Assembly: GCF_003574835.2 (NCBI RefSeq)
Contig: NZ_CP063196.1
Location: forward strand, 3,286,001 to 3,350,000
DNA length: 64,000 nt
Direction of reading: 5' to 3'
Origin: Thermobifida halotolerans
GTDB taxonomy: Bacteria > Actinomycetota > Actinomycetes > Streptosporangiales > Streptosporangiaceae
This document shows positions 51,782 to 60,609 of the stretch, one piece after another. How positions within the stretch are numbered: the stretch's first letter is position 1; the number at the start of each line of letters is the position of its first letter. The notes under the pieces were generated by a model. The model was not told the DNA's origin, did not search any database, and saw only the letters and a program-made list of their open reading frames with translations. A program made the translations under genes and the position numbers.

Positions 51782-52975
51782 TCAGTCGCGCAGCGTGTCG
51801 CGTCCCCGCGCGGCCAGCAGGGTCAGCAGCGGAGCGACGTCGTCGGTGAACAGTCCCAGTCCCGCCAGGTCCGCCAGGGTCCCGGTGACGTTCTTGACGC
51901 CGCGCTCGTCCAGCATCTCGGCGAGGCCCCTGGGGTACCCGCAGCCCAGCCGCATCGCGGTGTCCACGTCGTCGGCGGTGGCGTAGCCGTCGCCGATCAT
52001 GTGCGCCGCGTCGTTGATGTGCGGGGCCAGCAGCAGTCCGGCCAGGTCGACCTGTCCGGCCCCGTCGCCGACCAGGGCGGCGAGCGGGCCGGTCGGCTCC
52101 TGCTCGGCGGGGGTGCTGACGGAGTAGTCGTAGAATCCGCGTCCGCTCTTGCGGCCGAGCAGTCCCGCGGCGACCATGCGGCGCAGCAGGGGGGCGGCGG
52201 CGTAGCGCGGGCGGCGGAACTCCTCCCACAGCACGTCCATGACGTCGAGGAGCACGTCGAGGCCGACGAGGTCCATCAGGGTGAGCGGCCCCATGGGGAA
52301 CCCGGCCGCCTCGGTGACGGCGGCGTCGATCTGCTCGCGGGTGGCCAGGCCGCGCTCGTAGACGGTGACGGCGTCGTTGAGGTAGGGCACCAGCAGCGCG
52401 TTGGCGACGAATCCGGCCCGGTCGGTGACGGCGACCGGGGTCTTGCCCAGCCGCTTGACGACCTCGGTCGCCACGTCCAGCACCCCCGGGTCGGTGACGA
52501 CCGTGCCGACGATCTCGACGAGCTTCATCACCGGGGCGGGGTTGAAGAAGTGCAGGCCGATGACCTTGCCGGGGCGGTTGGTGAGCGCGGCGATCTCGGT
52601 CACCGACAGCGAGGAGGTGTTGGTCGCCAGGATCGATCCGGAGGGCAGGATGCGGTCCAGGTCGGTGAAGACGGACCGCTTGACGTCCATGCGCTCGGGC
52701 ACCGCCTCGACCGCGAAGTCCGCGTCGGCCAGGTCCTCCCGGGACGTGGTGAACGTGACACGGCCCAGGATGTCCCGCCGTTCGTCCTCGGTAAGCTTGC
52801 CCTTGGCCACGGCCTTGGCCAGCGACTTCTCCAGGTGTCCGCGTCCCCGCTCGAGAGCGGCGTCGTTGACCTCGACCCCGGTGACGGCGAAACCCGCTCC
52901 GGCGAACACCTCGACGATGCCGGCGCCCATGGTTCCGAGCCCGACCACTCCGACCTTGCTGAATTCCTCCACCAT
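51782..52975 (-). CDS. 3-hydroxyacyl-CoA (3-hydroxybutyryl-CoA) dehydrogenase, with extra C-terminal domain
   Basis: NAD(P)-dependent dehydrogenase. The Rossmann motif GLGTMGAGIVEVF, the substrate-site SNTSS-like ATNTSSLSV, IGLHFFNPAPVM and the catalytic His-Glu pair are present. It has 397 residues, against about 285 for the short family, because a second 3HCDH C-terminal domain (residues 320 on: HINDAAHMIGDGYATADDVDTAMRLGCGYPRG) follows the first. It begins at ATG 52975, 7 bases after TAGGGT, so it is probably leaderless. Likely works with the thiolase in C4 or longer acyl-CoA metabolism. Confidence 0.93.
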   Translation of the reverse strand: MVEEFSKVGVVGLGTMGAGIVEVFAGAGFAVTGVEVNDAALERGRGHLEKSLAKAVAKGKLTEDERRDILGRVTFTTSREDLADADFAVEAVPERMDVKRSVFTDLDRILPSGSILATNTSSLSVTEIAALTNRPGKVIGLHFFNPAPVMKLVEIVGTVVTDPGVLDVATEVVKRLGKTPVAVTDRAGFVANALLVPYLNDAVTVYERGLATREQIDAAVTEAAGFPMGPLTLMDLVGLDVLLDVMDVLWEEFRRPRYAAAPLLRRMVAAGLLGRKSGRGFYDYSVSTPAEQEPTGPLAALVGDGAGQVDLAGLLLAPHINDAAHMIGDGYATADDVDTAMRLGCGYPRGLAEMLDERGVKNVTGTLADLAGLGLFTDDVAPLLTLLAARGRDTLRD

Positions 52976-53081
52976 GGCCCCCACCCTAAACGGTGCTCCG
53001 GTGGCCGCCGCCGACCGGGTCGCAGGGACCGGGGCGGGCGTGCCCGGTCGCCGACGGGGGCTTTCGGCGCCGGGCGCGGCC

Positions 53082-53468
53082 TCAGCAGTCCACCAGTTCG
53101 GGGGACTGGTTCAGCAGTTGGGCGCGGGGCGTGACGAACTCCTTGTAGGCGGCGTCGGCCTCCGGCCGGAACAGGGCCACCTTGTGGCAGTTCTGGAAGG
53201 CCAGTCGCAGTCCGAAGTGCCGCTGCACCGCGCCGCGCATGGCGTCGCTGGCGAGCAGGCGCAGCAACTGGCCGCGTTCCTTCTCGCCGGGGGGCGGCAC
53301 CTCGTTGGCGGCGTGGTCGTCGTCGGTGGTGGCGACCTGCTCGGCCAGTCGGGTGATGACGCTCCAGGCGTAGGGGAGCGACTCGCGGATGCAGGAGACG
53401 AACTCCTCGTCGGTGACCGGGCCACGGCGGGCCTTGTCGAGGAGTTCGGGCGAGACCGTCAGCGACAT
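53082..53468 (-). CDS. SCO5389-family protein
   Basis: A 128-residue soluble protein conserved next to nucS in actinobacteria. Typical stretches are SLPYAWSVITRLA, EVPPPGEKERGQLLRLLASDAMRGAVQRHFGLRLAFQNCHKVALF and the C-terminal RAQLLNQSPELVDC. A conserved Asn-Cys-His and a C-terminal Cys are seen. Function unknown. GAAGGAAC precedes ATG 53468. Its promoter region, with -10 TACTAT at 53607-53612, is overlapped by a palindrome close to the Zur box, so zinc may control it. Confidence 0.85.
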   Translation of the reverse strand: MSLTVSPELLDKARRGPVTDEEFVSCIRESLPYAWSVITRLAEQVATTDDDHAANEVPPPGEKERGQLLRLLASDAMRGAVQRHFGLRLAFQNCHKVALFRPEADAAYKEFVTPRAQLLNQSPELVDC

Positions 53469-53606
53469 GATGTTCCTTCGTGTCGGGTGTAGCGGTGGCT
53501 CGGTGGTCGAAGCGCTTCGGCCGGGTGACGCTCCGCGCACCTAGTGCGACGTTAGGTCCCCGTTCCACGGCCGTCACGGGACGGAGAAGTAACACCTGGC
53601 TTACCC

Positions 53607-53612
53607 ATAGTA
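53607..53612 (-). promoter_or_regulatory. -10 element upstream of the SCO5389-family gene
   Basis: TACTAT on the minus strand, directly next to the Zur-like palindrome. The leader from here to the ATG at 53468 would be about 130 bases. Confidence 0.4.
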
Positions 53613-53614
53613 CA

Positions 53615-53629
53615 TGAAAATGATTTTCG
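53615..53629. promoter_or_regulatory. Zur-box-like palindrome
   Basis: TGAAAATGATTTTCG matches the actinobacterial Zur operator 7-1-7 inverted repeat (TGAAAATGATTTTCA) at 14 of 15 bases. It is AT-rich in a roughly 70% GC region and lies between the SCO5389-family gene and nucS. It adjoins the TACTAT -10 of the former. Confidence 0.6.
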
Positions 53630-53799
53630 TTTTCTCCAATGTTCGAGAGCTTCCCGAACTCCCTGGTCAGCTCGGGTCCGTCCACCGCGGCCGGGGCTCC
53701 GCGCCCACGCGCCCCCACCCCCGCCACCGCTTCGGAGCGGCCCCCGGTTCGTCCGGAACCGCGCGAAGCGGCGCGCCGGAACCGGTACCGTGGCTTCCC

Positions 53800-54483
53800 G
53801 TGCGTCTCGTTATCGCCCGTTGCAGTGTTGACTACGTGGGCCGACTGACCGCCCACCTGCCCATGGCCCCCCGCCTGATCCTGATGAAGGCGGACGGCTC
53901 GGTGTCGATCCACGCCGACGACCGCGCCTACAAACCCCTGAACTGGATGAACCCCCCGTGCACGGTCCGCGAGAGCCCCGGCGGAGAAGACGGCGGCGCC
54001 ACCGTGTGGACCGTCACGCACAGCAAGTCCGGGGAGAAGCTCGTGCTGACGATCGAGGAGGTCCTGCACGACAGCAGGCACGAACTCGGCGTGGACCCGG
54101 GACTGCGCAAGGACGGCGTCGAGGCCCACCTCCAGGAGCTGCTCGCCGAGCACATCACCACCCTCGGGGAGGGCTACACCCTGATCCGCCGCGAGTACCC
54201 CACCGCGATCGGACCGGTCGACATCCTGTGCCGCGACGGCGACGGCGCGACCGTGGCGGTGGAGATCAAGCGGCGCGGCGAGATCGACGGCGTCGAGCAG
54301 TTGACCCGCTACCTGGAACTGCTCAACCGCGATCCCACGCTGCGGCCGGTGCGCGGCGTCTTCGCCGCCCAGGAGATCAGACCGCAGGCGCGCGTGCTGG
54401 CGACCGACCGCGGCATCTCCTGCGTCACCCTGGACTACGACGCGCTCCGCGGCATCGAACCCGACGTGATGCGGCTGTTCTGA
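53800..54483 (+). CDS. nucS: Mismatch-specific endonuclease NucS
   Basis: Endonuclease NucS/EndoMS, which carries non-canonical mismatch repair in actinobacteria that lack MutS and MutL. The protein has 227 residues with the N-terminal [20 protein letters not shown] and the C-terminal RecB-like nuclease core (PVDILC Asp, then AVEIKRR Glu-x-Lys). GTG 53800 is chosen because it gives the family length and lies 8 bases after TACCGT (53786-53791). A longer frame from 53614 has no family support. Divergent from the SCO5389-family gene. Confidence 0.95.
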   Translation: MRLVIARCSVDYVGRLTAHLPMAPRLILMKADGSVSIHADDRAYKPLNWMNPPCTVRESPGGEDGGATVWTVTHSKSGEKLVLTIEEVLHDSRHELGVDPGLRKDGVEAHLQELLAEHITTLGEGYTLIRREYPTAIGPVDILCRDGDGATVAVEIKRRGEIDGVEQLTRYLELLNRDPTLRPVRGVFAAQEIRPQARVLATDRGISCVTLDYDALRGIEPDVMRLF

Positions 54484-54486
54484 CCC

Positions 54487-54520
54487 CTCCGCCCGCGCCG
54501 TGGAGGCGGCCCGGGCGGAG
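54487..54520. terminator. Hairpin between convergent nucS and DUF981 gene
   Basis: CTCCGCCCG pairs with CGGGCGGAG around a 16-base loop, 4 bases after the nucS stop. Convergent genes may both use it. Confidence 0.45.
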
Positions 54521-54533
54521 AACGGGCACGGCG

Positions 54534-55271
54534 TCACATCGTGTTGACGATCAGCCCGATGTGCGTGTAGTAGTTCAGCGCGCCGAACAGCAGGAACACG
54601 ACTCCGGACACCGCCCAGGCCACACCCACCGCCGTCGTCAGCGCCGTGGCACGCGTGCGCAGGGCGAACGGGAACAGGACCGCCCCGATCCCCACGAGCA
54701 CGTAGAGGCCGGAGATGAACGAGGCCTCCAGGAGCGGCGTGTCGGCGAACGCGCCGGAGATCGGCTCCTGGGGCGGCGCCACGAAGAGGGTGAAGGCCCA
54801 CCCCGACGCGGCGATCGCGAACGATCCCAGCCCCATGCCGAAGACGAGCACCGAGACGGGACCCGCGAGCCGGGCGGCGAGCGCGCCCGGGTCCGCCGCG
54901 GCGGTGAGCCGGTCGCCGCGGCGCCACAGGTAGTAGGCCGCCGCGAGCATCAGCACACCGAAGACCAGGCTCGGCTCCCCGAAGATGATGTTGTCGAACG
55001 CGAACCCTCCCGGAGCCAGCGGCCAGGTGAGAGTCATGTGCAGCCCGGTGGTGGACAGCAGTACGCCCAGCACGCCGAACGCCAGGGCCCATCCCTCGGG
55101 TTCGACGGCGTCCCCGCGCAGCAGCCTCCGGCCGAGCGCGACGACCAGGATCAGTCCGGCGCCCGCCGCGAGCGACATCACGGTGTTGTAGGTGGGCATC
55201 TCGGCCCAGTCGATCTCCAGTCCGCCCTCGACCCCCGTCAGGAAGTCCCCCAGGCCGTCAGCTCTTCGCAT
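54534..55271 (-). CDS. DUF981 family membrane protein
   Basis: A 245-residue protein with about seven hydrophobic helices (MSLAAGAGLILVVALG, WALAFGVLGVLLSTTG, LVFGVLMLAAAYYLW, GPVSVLVFGMGLGSFAIA, LYVLVGIGAVLFPFAL, AWAVSGVVFLLFGAL). It belongs to the DUF981 family of unknown function. The RBS GGAG lies 4 bases before ATG 55271. It is convergent with nucS and has no operon partner. Confidence 0.82.
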   Translation of the reverse strand: MRRADGLGDFLTGVEGGLEIDWAEMPTYNTVMSLAAGAGLILVVALGRRLLRGDAVEPEGWALAFGVLGVLLSTTGLHMTLTWPLAPGGFAFDNIIFGEPSLVFGVLMLAAAYYLWRRGDRLTAAADPGALAARLAGPVSVLVFGMGLGSFAIAASGWAFTLFVAPPQEPISGAFADTPLLEASFISGLYVLVGIGAVLFPFALRTRATALTTAVGVAWAVSGVVFLLFGALNYYTHIGLIVNTM

Positions 55272-55534
55272 GCCGCTCCCCGTCTCGACGCACTCCACAG
55301 CGACCGGCGCGGAACCGGGCACCGGACGCGGGCGCGTGCCCCCGCACGACCGTGCTCGGTCCCCGCCGTGCGGGGCTCGTGCGCCGGCGGCCTTCCCGTG
55401 CGAGACGTCGTCGGCGCGCGAACCCCTCCCCCACCCCTGCCCCGAACAGGCCCCGATTCTCAGGGAGAAGACGGGGGCGTCCCTGATGCGTGGAGGAGGT
55501 GCGTACTGCCAGACTCGGAACTATGGTCAATACC

Positions 55535-56209
55535 ATGAGCGACTCTTCCCTCCCCGACCGGAGCGAGATGCGCGCCTCCGACGCCGACCGCGACCGGGTG
55601 GCCGCGCGGCTGCGTGAGGCGTTGGCCGAGGGACGACTCACACCGGACGAGCACTCCGAGCGTCTGGACGCGGTCTACAGCTCCAAGACGCTGGGCGAAC
55701 TCGCCCCGCTCGTCCGCGACCTGCCTGATGCGCCGGAGTCCGCCGCGGGAGTCGCGGACCTCCCCTTCGACTCGCCCCGCCCGGTCTACGGCAGGGAACG
55801 CGTCGTCGACACCGCGCCCGACGGCTACTTCTCACTGGCGCTCATGGGCGCGGCCGAACGCAGCGGCCACTGGACGGTCTCCAGGACCTACCAGGCGCTG
55901 GCCGTCATGGGCGGGGTCGAACTGGACCTGCGGGAGGCCAGGTTCGTCTCCCGCGAGACCACCATCGTCGCCAACGCCCTGATGGGCGCGGTCGAGATCA
56001 TCGTTCCCGACGACATCGAGGTGCGGGTCAACGGCGTGGGCGTCATGGGCGCCTACGAGGTCAAGGGCGGCGCTCCCAGCAGCGTCGTGGAGCCCGGCAC
56101 CCCGGTCGTGCGCGTGGTGGGAGCCGCGCTGATGGGCGCGGTCGAGGTCGTCCGCAAACCCCGCAAGCACCAGAAGCGCAGGAAGGAGCTCGAAGAGGAC
56201 GACGACTGA
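55535..56209 (+). CDS. DUF1707 plus cell-envelope-response domain protein
   Basis: A 224-residue protein. The N-terminal DUF1707 domain (MRASDADRDRVAARLREALAEGRLTPDEHSERLDAVYSSKTLGEL) is the short SHOCT-like helical module common in actinobacteria. The C-terminal half (AVMGGVELDLREARF, NALMGAVEIIVPDDIEVRVNGVGVMGAYE) is a beta-solenoid like the LiaF C-terminal domain. No membrane helix. I start at ATG 55535, 7 bases after TATGGT (55522-55527), so the mRNA may be leaderless. Role unknown, perhaps in envelope stress sensing. Confidence 0.85.
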   Translation: MSDSSLPDRSEMRASDADRDRVAARLREALAEGRLTPDEHSERLDAVYSSKTLGELAPLVRDLPDAPESAAGVADLPFDSPRPVYGRERVVDTAPDGYFSLALMGAAERSGHWTVSRTYQALAVMGGVELDLREARFVSRETTIVANALMGAVEIIVPDDIEVRVNGVGVMGAYEVKGGAPSSVVEPGTPVVRVVGAALMGAVEVVRKPRKHQKRRKELEEDDD

Positions 56210-56390
56210 GGGGCCTCCTCCCCGCACCGCGGTCGGCTCCGCCGCCTCCTCCCGCTCCCGGTCCCCCGCCGGGAATCACCCTCCGCCGCTCTTGCCCAGA
56301 GCCACCGTTCGGTGACAAGCTGCACTCATCTTCACACCTTTGTGTCCGTTTCGTCACCCTGGGAAGCGGACACCCGTCAGGAGGATGAGC

Positions 56391-57932
56391 GTGCGCACAC
56401 CACCCGGACACCCCCCACTGACCGCGCGCATCAGATCGCGACTTCCCGTCGTCGCCGCCACGGCCGTGCTGCTGGGCGTCGGCCTCTCCCCCGCGGCCCA
56501 CGCGTCCCCCCTTCCCGTGGGCGAGGCGGTGCTGCCCGACCTGGTCACCACCGAGGCCATCAGGGAGCACATGCGGAACCTGAGCACCATCGCCGAGTAC
56601 AACGGCGGCAACCGAGCCACGGGAACCCCCGGTTACGACGTGGCCGCCAAGTACGTCATCAACGAACTCCGGCGCGCCGGATACAGGGTCACCAGGGACC
56701 ACTACTCGTTCGACGAGTGGGTGGAGCACAGCGACGCGGTGCTGGCCCAGACCGCGCCCGAGACCCGGGAGTTCGCCGTCGGTGAGGACTTCTCGAGCAT
56801 GAGCTACTCGGGCGCCGGAGACGTCACCGCCCCCGCGGTGCCGGTGGACGCCGCCGGTACCGACAGCGGCTGCGAGGCGGACGACTTCGCCGACTTCCCC
56901 TCCGGGGCGATCGCCGTGCTCAAACGCGGCACCTGCACCTTCGAGACCAAGGTGGCCAACGCCGCCGAGGCCGGGGCCGCGGGCGCGGTGATCTTCAACC
57001 ACGGAGACAGCCCCGCGGACACCGGACCGATCAACGGAACCCTGAGCAACCCCGCGGCGATTCCGGCCGTGGGCGCGTCCGTCGAGGTCGGGGAGGTACT
57101 GCTCGCGGCGGGCGAGGACCTGCGCCTGCGCCTCAGGGTCGACGCGGCCGTCGAGACCTCCCGCTCCTACAACGTCATCGCCGAGACCAGGGGCGGCGAC
57201 CGGGACAACGTGGTGGTCGTCGGCGCCCACCTCGACGGCGTTCCCGACGGCCCGGGGATCAACGACAACGGCAGCGGTGTCGCCACGGTCCTGGCGGTGG
57301 CCGAGCAGCTCCCCAGGCTCGGCAGGCCCGAGAACAAGGTGCGGTTCGCCTTCTGGGGCAGTGAGGAGGTGGGGCTCGTCGGCTCCACCAGGTACGTCGA
57401 GAGCCTCGACGACAGGGAACTGGAGAGGATCGCCCTCTACCTGAACTTCGACATGCTCGGGTCGAACAACTACGCGCGCCTGGTCTACGACGGCCGCAAC
57501 GAACTCCCCGGCTCGGTTCCCGCCCCGTCGGGGTCGGGAGCGATCCAGAAGACCTTCGAGGACTACTTCGCCGCCGAGGGCCTGGTGACCGAGCCCACGG
57601 AGTTCAGCGGGCGCTCCGACTACCGGGCGTTCATGCTGGCCGGGATCCCGTCGGGCGGTCTGTTCAGCGGCGCCGACGGCGTCAAGACCGAGCAGCAGGT
57701 CGAGTACTACGGAGGAGTCGCCGGAGAACAGTACGACCCCTTCTACCACACCGCCGACGACACCTTCGACAACATCAACTGGGACAGCGTCGACGAACTC
57801 TCCGGAGGGGCCGCCTACGCCGTGGAGGCCTTCGCCACCAGCACCCTTCCGGTGAACGGGGTGGCGCCCTTCTCCGCCCGGGCGCTGTCCTCCGCCTCCT
57901 TCGACCGCGTCGGGGAACTCTGGGTGCGCTGA
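56391..57932 (+). CDS. Secreted M28 aminopeptidase with PA domain
   Basis: Exported zinc aminopeptidase of about 513 residues. It starts with a signal peptide (RLPVVAATAVLLGVGLSPAAHAS, cleavage after AHA). A protease-associated domain with a likely Cys pair (SGCEADDF and KRGTCTFETK) is inserted before the catalytic core. Metal ligands are visible as His in GAHLDGV, Asp in GINDNGSG, Glu-Glu in GSEEVGLVG, Asp in NFDMLG and His in FYHTADD. The start is GTG 56391, 6 bases after AGGAGG; ATG 56385 touches the RBS directly. Likely digests peptides outside the cell. Confidence 0.94.
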   Translation: MRTPPGHPPLTARIRSRLPVVAATAVLLGVGLSPAAHASPLPVGEAVLPDLVTTEAIREHMRNLSTIAEYNGGNRATGTPGYDVAAKYVINELRRAGYRVTRDHYSFDEWVEHSDAVLAQTAPETREFAVGEDFSSMSYSGAGDVTAPAVPVDAAGTDSGCEADDFADFPSGAIAVLKRGTCTFETKVANAAEAGAAGAVIFNHGDSPADTGPINGTLSNPAAIPAVGASVEVGEVLLAAGEDLRLRLRVDAAVETSRSYNVIAETRGGDRDNVVVVGAHLDGVPDGPGINDNGSGVATVLAVAEQLPRLGRPENKVRFAFWGSEEVGLVGSTRYVESLDDRELERIALYLNFDMLGSNNYARLVYDGRNELPGSVPAPSGSGAIQKTFEDYFAAEGLVTEPTEFSGRSDYRAFMLAGIPSGGLFSGADGVKTEQQVEYYGGVAGEQYDPFYHTADDTFDNINWDSVDELSGGAAYAVEAFATSTLPVNGVAPFSARALSSASFDRVGELWVR

Positions 57933-58134
57933 TCCCGTCCCGCCCGGCCGCACCGGAGACCGGCGAACCGCGCGGCACACGGGGTTCGTGGAGTCTTCGG
58001 TGGGGAAGCTGACCGGGGCCGCCGGCCTGCCGGCGGCCCCGTGCCGCTTCGTGTCGTCCTCCCGGGACACCCGGTGCGGACGGTGTGTCCCGGGAGGACG
58101 ACGGCCGGGCACCGAGCCAGTGGGAGGGGACCGC

Positions 58135-59640
58135 ATGGGTGGCAGGCGGAGCGCGCGTGCGCTGATCGAACGGACTCTGGACGCCGGATCGTTCGTCTCC
58201 TGGGACGAACCTCCCGTCAATGTGCGCCCCGGCCCCGAGTACGCGGCCGAAATCGTCCGCGCCGCCGAGCGCAGCGGCTGCGACGAGGCGGTCCTCACCG
58301 GTGAGGGCAGGCTGCGCGGCCGCCGCGTCGCGATCGTGGCCAGCGAGTTCGCGTTCCTGGCCGGTTCGGTCGGGGTGGCCGCGGCCGAACGGCTGGTGCG
58401 GGCCGTGGAGCGCGCCACCGCCGAACGGCTCCCGCTGCTGGCCTCCCCCGCGTCGGGCGGCACCCGCATGCAGGAGGGCACGCTCGCCTTCCTGGCGATG
58501 ACGAAGATCTCCGCGGCGATCGCCGCGCACAAGGCGGCGGGCCTGCCGTACCTGGTGTACCTGCGGCATCCCACCACCGGCGGGGTACTGGCCTCCTGGG
58601 GGTCGCAGGGGCACGTGACGGTCGCCGAACCCGGCGCGCTGATCGGCTTCTTGGGGCCGCGCGTGTACCAGGCCCTCTACGGCGGGGAGTTTCCCGAGGG
58701 GGTGCAGACCGCCGAGAACCTGTACCGCCGGGGGCTCGTCGACGCGGTAGTGGACGCCGACCACCTGCCCGTGATCGCCGACCGGGCGCTCAACGTGCTG
58801 CTGGCCCGGCCCCGCCCGCTGGACGAGGTCGCCGACCCCGGCCAGGAGGAGATCCCCGACCTCCCCGCCTGGGACTCCATCGTGCGGTCGCGCCGCCCGG
58901 AGCGCCCCGGGGTGCGGCGGCTGCTGCGCCACGCCGCCGACGACGTGGTCCCCCTCAACGGCACCGGGGAGGGCGAGTCCGACCCGGGGCTGCTGCTGGC
59001 GCTGGCCCGGTTCGGCGACTCCCCCTGCGTGCTGCTGGGGCAGGACCGCAACCGGCAGAGCATCGAGCACCCCCTGGGGCCGGCGGCGCTGCGGGAGGCC
59101 CGCCGCGGCATGCATCTGGCCCGGGAGCTGCGGCTGCCGCTGGTCACCGTGATCGACACCCCCGGCGCGGCGCTGTCCAGGGACGCCGAGGAACACGGCA
59201 TGGCCGGGCAGATCGCCCGCTGCCTGGCCGAACTGGTGACCCTGGAGGCCCCGACCGTGTCGGTGCTGCTCGGTCAGGGCACGGGGGGCGGGGCGCTGGC
59301 CCTGGCCCCCGCCGACCGGGTGATCTGCGCCCAGCACGCCTGGCTGTCCCCGCTGCCGCCGGAGGGCGCGAGCGCCATCGTGTACCGCACCACCGAGCGC
59401 GCCCCGGAACTCGCCGCCGCCCAGGGCGTGCGCTCGGTGGAGCTGCGCGCGAGCGGCGTCGTGGACCGCGTCGTCGCCGAACACGACGACGCCGCCGACG
59501 AGCCCGAGGAGTTCTGCCGCCGCCTGGGAAGTGCCCTGGACTACGAGCTCACCGTCCTGCTCCACCGCGACCGGGACGAGCGCCTCGCCGCCCGCCACGC
59601 CCGCTACCGCAACCTGGGACTGCCGCCAGGGTCCGGCTAG
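58135..59640 (+). CDS. Fused carboxyltransferase (acyl-CoA carboxylase beta/alpha type)
   Basis: A 501-residue protein made of two crotonase-like halves, the carboxyltransferase beta-like half (GGTRMQEGTLAFLAMTKISAA, TTGGVLASWGSQGHV) and the alpha-like half (VIDTPGAALSRDAEEHGMAGQIARCLAEL, GQGTGGGALALAPADRV). It lacks the Cys4 zinc finger of AccD. This layout matches single-chain carboxyl transferases of actinobacteria; the partner biotin carboxylase is not nearby and the acyl-CoA substrate is unknown. GGGAGGGG precedes the ATG. Confidence 0.88.
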   Translation: MGGRRSARALIERTLDAGSFVSWDEPPVNVRPGPEYAAEIVRAAERSGCDEAVLTGEGRLRGRRVAIVASEFAFLAGSVGVAAAERLVRAVERATAERLPLLASPASGGTRMQEGTLAFLAMTKISAAIAAHKAAGLPYLVYLRHPTTGGVLASWGSQGHVTVAEPGALIGFLGPRVYQALYGGEFPEGVQTAENLYRRGLVDAVVDADHLPVIADRALNVLLARPRPLDEVADPGQEEIPDLPAWDSIVRSRRPERPGVRRLLRHAADDVVPLNGTGEGESDPGLLLALARFGDSPCVLLGQDRNRQSIEHPLGPAALREARRGMHLARELRLPLVTVIDTPGAALSRDAEEHGMAGQIARCLAELVTLEAPTVSVLLGQGTGGGALALAPADRVICAQHAWLSPLPPEGASAIVYRTTERAPELAAAQGVRSVELRASGVVDRVVAEHDDAADEPEEFCRRLGSALDYELTVLLHRDRDERLAARHARYRNLGLPPGSG

Positions 59641-59646
59641 GCACGG

Positions 59647-59826
59647 TCACCGGTTCGCGGGCGGGTCCTCCCCGGCCTCGGTCTCCTCCTCCGTCTCCGG
59701 ACGGTCGGGTTCCTCGTTCTCGACGCCGAAGCCGGGCGCCTGCGGCGGCGCTCCCGGCCCGGGGTCGGCGGCGGCGATCTCCTCGCGGTCGAGCTGCGGA
59801 TTGGGTTCGAACGGTCTACTGGTCAT
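59647..59826 (-). CDS. Small acidic hydrophilic protein
   Basis: A 59-residue ORF starting at ATG 59826, with GGGG 6 bases upstream, and ending 4 bases from the tail of the carboxyltransferase gene. It is rich in Glu, Pro and Gly (EEETEAGEDPPANR at the end) and has no hydrophobic segment. Good third-position G/C bias supports it as coding. Unknown and probably disordered. Confidence 0.45.
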   Translation of the reverse strand: MTSRPFEPNPQLDREEIAAADPGPGAPPQAPGFGVENEEPDRPETEEETEAGEDPPANR

Positions 59827-59936
59827 GACAGGCCCCTACCCGAGAGGCGCGGATTCATCGGGGTTTCCCGCAGTGCCCGTTCCGCGGCCGGGTCCCGCCT
59901 CGAAGAGCGCGTATCGGCGCTGGCTAGGGTGTGGCC

Positions 59937-60533
59937 ATGAAGGAACGCGACATCGACAAGCCCGTCGTGCTGTCGAAGATCTACACCCGCACCGGGGACG
60001 ACGGTTCGACGGCGCTGGGGGACATGAGCCGCACCGCCAAGACCGACCTGCGGCTGGCCGCCTACGCCGACGTGGAGGAGGCCAACGCGGCGATCGGGGT
60101 GGCGCTGGCCCTCGGTGAGATCCCCGACGACGTGCGCGCGGTGCTGGGACGGGTGCAGAACGAGCTGTTCGACCTGGGCGCGGATCTGGCCAACCCGGTG
60201 ACACCCGATCCGGAGTACCCCCCGCTGCGGGTCGAGGCCGCCTACATCGAACGGTTGGAGGCCGACTGCGACCGCTACAACGCCGACCTGCCCACCCTGC
60301 GCAGCTTCATCCTGCCGGGCGGCTCCCCCGCCGCCGCGCTGCTGCACACCGCGCGCGTCGTCACCCGCCGCGCGGAGCGCTCCGCCTGGGCGGCGGTCGA
60401 GGCGCACGGCGACTCGGTCAACCCGCTGACCGCCTCCTACCTGAACCGGCTGTCGGACCTGCTGTTCATCCTGTGCCGGGTGGTGAACGGGGGCGCCGAC
60501 GTCCTGTGGAAACCGGGCGGCGACCGGGACTAG
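59937..60533 (+). CDS. Cob(I)alamin adenosyltransferase, PduO type
   Basis: Moves adenosyl from ATP to cob(I)alamin to make coenzyme B12, needed for methylmalonyl-CoA mutase. The protein has 198 residues. The ATP-binding N-terminal KIYTRTGDDGSTAL and the RRAERSAWAA and NRLSDLLFILCR stretches near the C-terminus are typical. The ATG at 59937 lies 6 bases after TAGGGT (59925-59930), predicting a leaderless mRNA; a GTG two codons before is less likely. It is followed by a long perfect hairpin. Confidence 0.94.
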   Translation: MKERDIDKPVVLSKIYTRTGDDGSTALGDMSRTAKTDLRLAAYADVEEANAAIGVALALGEIPDDVRAVLGRVQNELFDLGADLANPVTPDPEYPPLRVEAAYIERLEADCDRYNADLPTLRSFILPGGSPAAALLHTARVVTRRAERSAWAAVEAHGDSVNPLTASYLNRLSDLLFILCRVVNGGADVLWKPGGDRD

Positions 60534-60548
60534 CCGCCCGGGTGTGGT

Positions 60549-60598
60549 CCTGACGTGAGGGGGCGGCCACCCGCGGGTGGCCGCCCCCTCACGTCAGG
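60549..60598. terminator. Very long perfect hairpin between convergent genes
   Basis: Twenty-four-base-pair perfect inverted repeat (60549-60572 with 60575-60598) with only two unpaired bases at the top. It lies 15 bases from the adenosyltransferase stop and 11 bases from the DUF2550 end, and has no T-run. Likely a bidirectional terminator. Confidence 0.75.
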
Positions 60599-60609
60599 AG
60601 CACCGGTGC

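Noticed and set aside
53614-53799. 62-residue N-terminal extension of nucS starting at ATG 53614
   Set aside because: It would place the start inside the Zur-like box and give a protein much longer than NucS. GTG 53800 gives 227 residues and has a -10 box at the correct distance.
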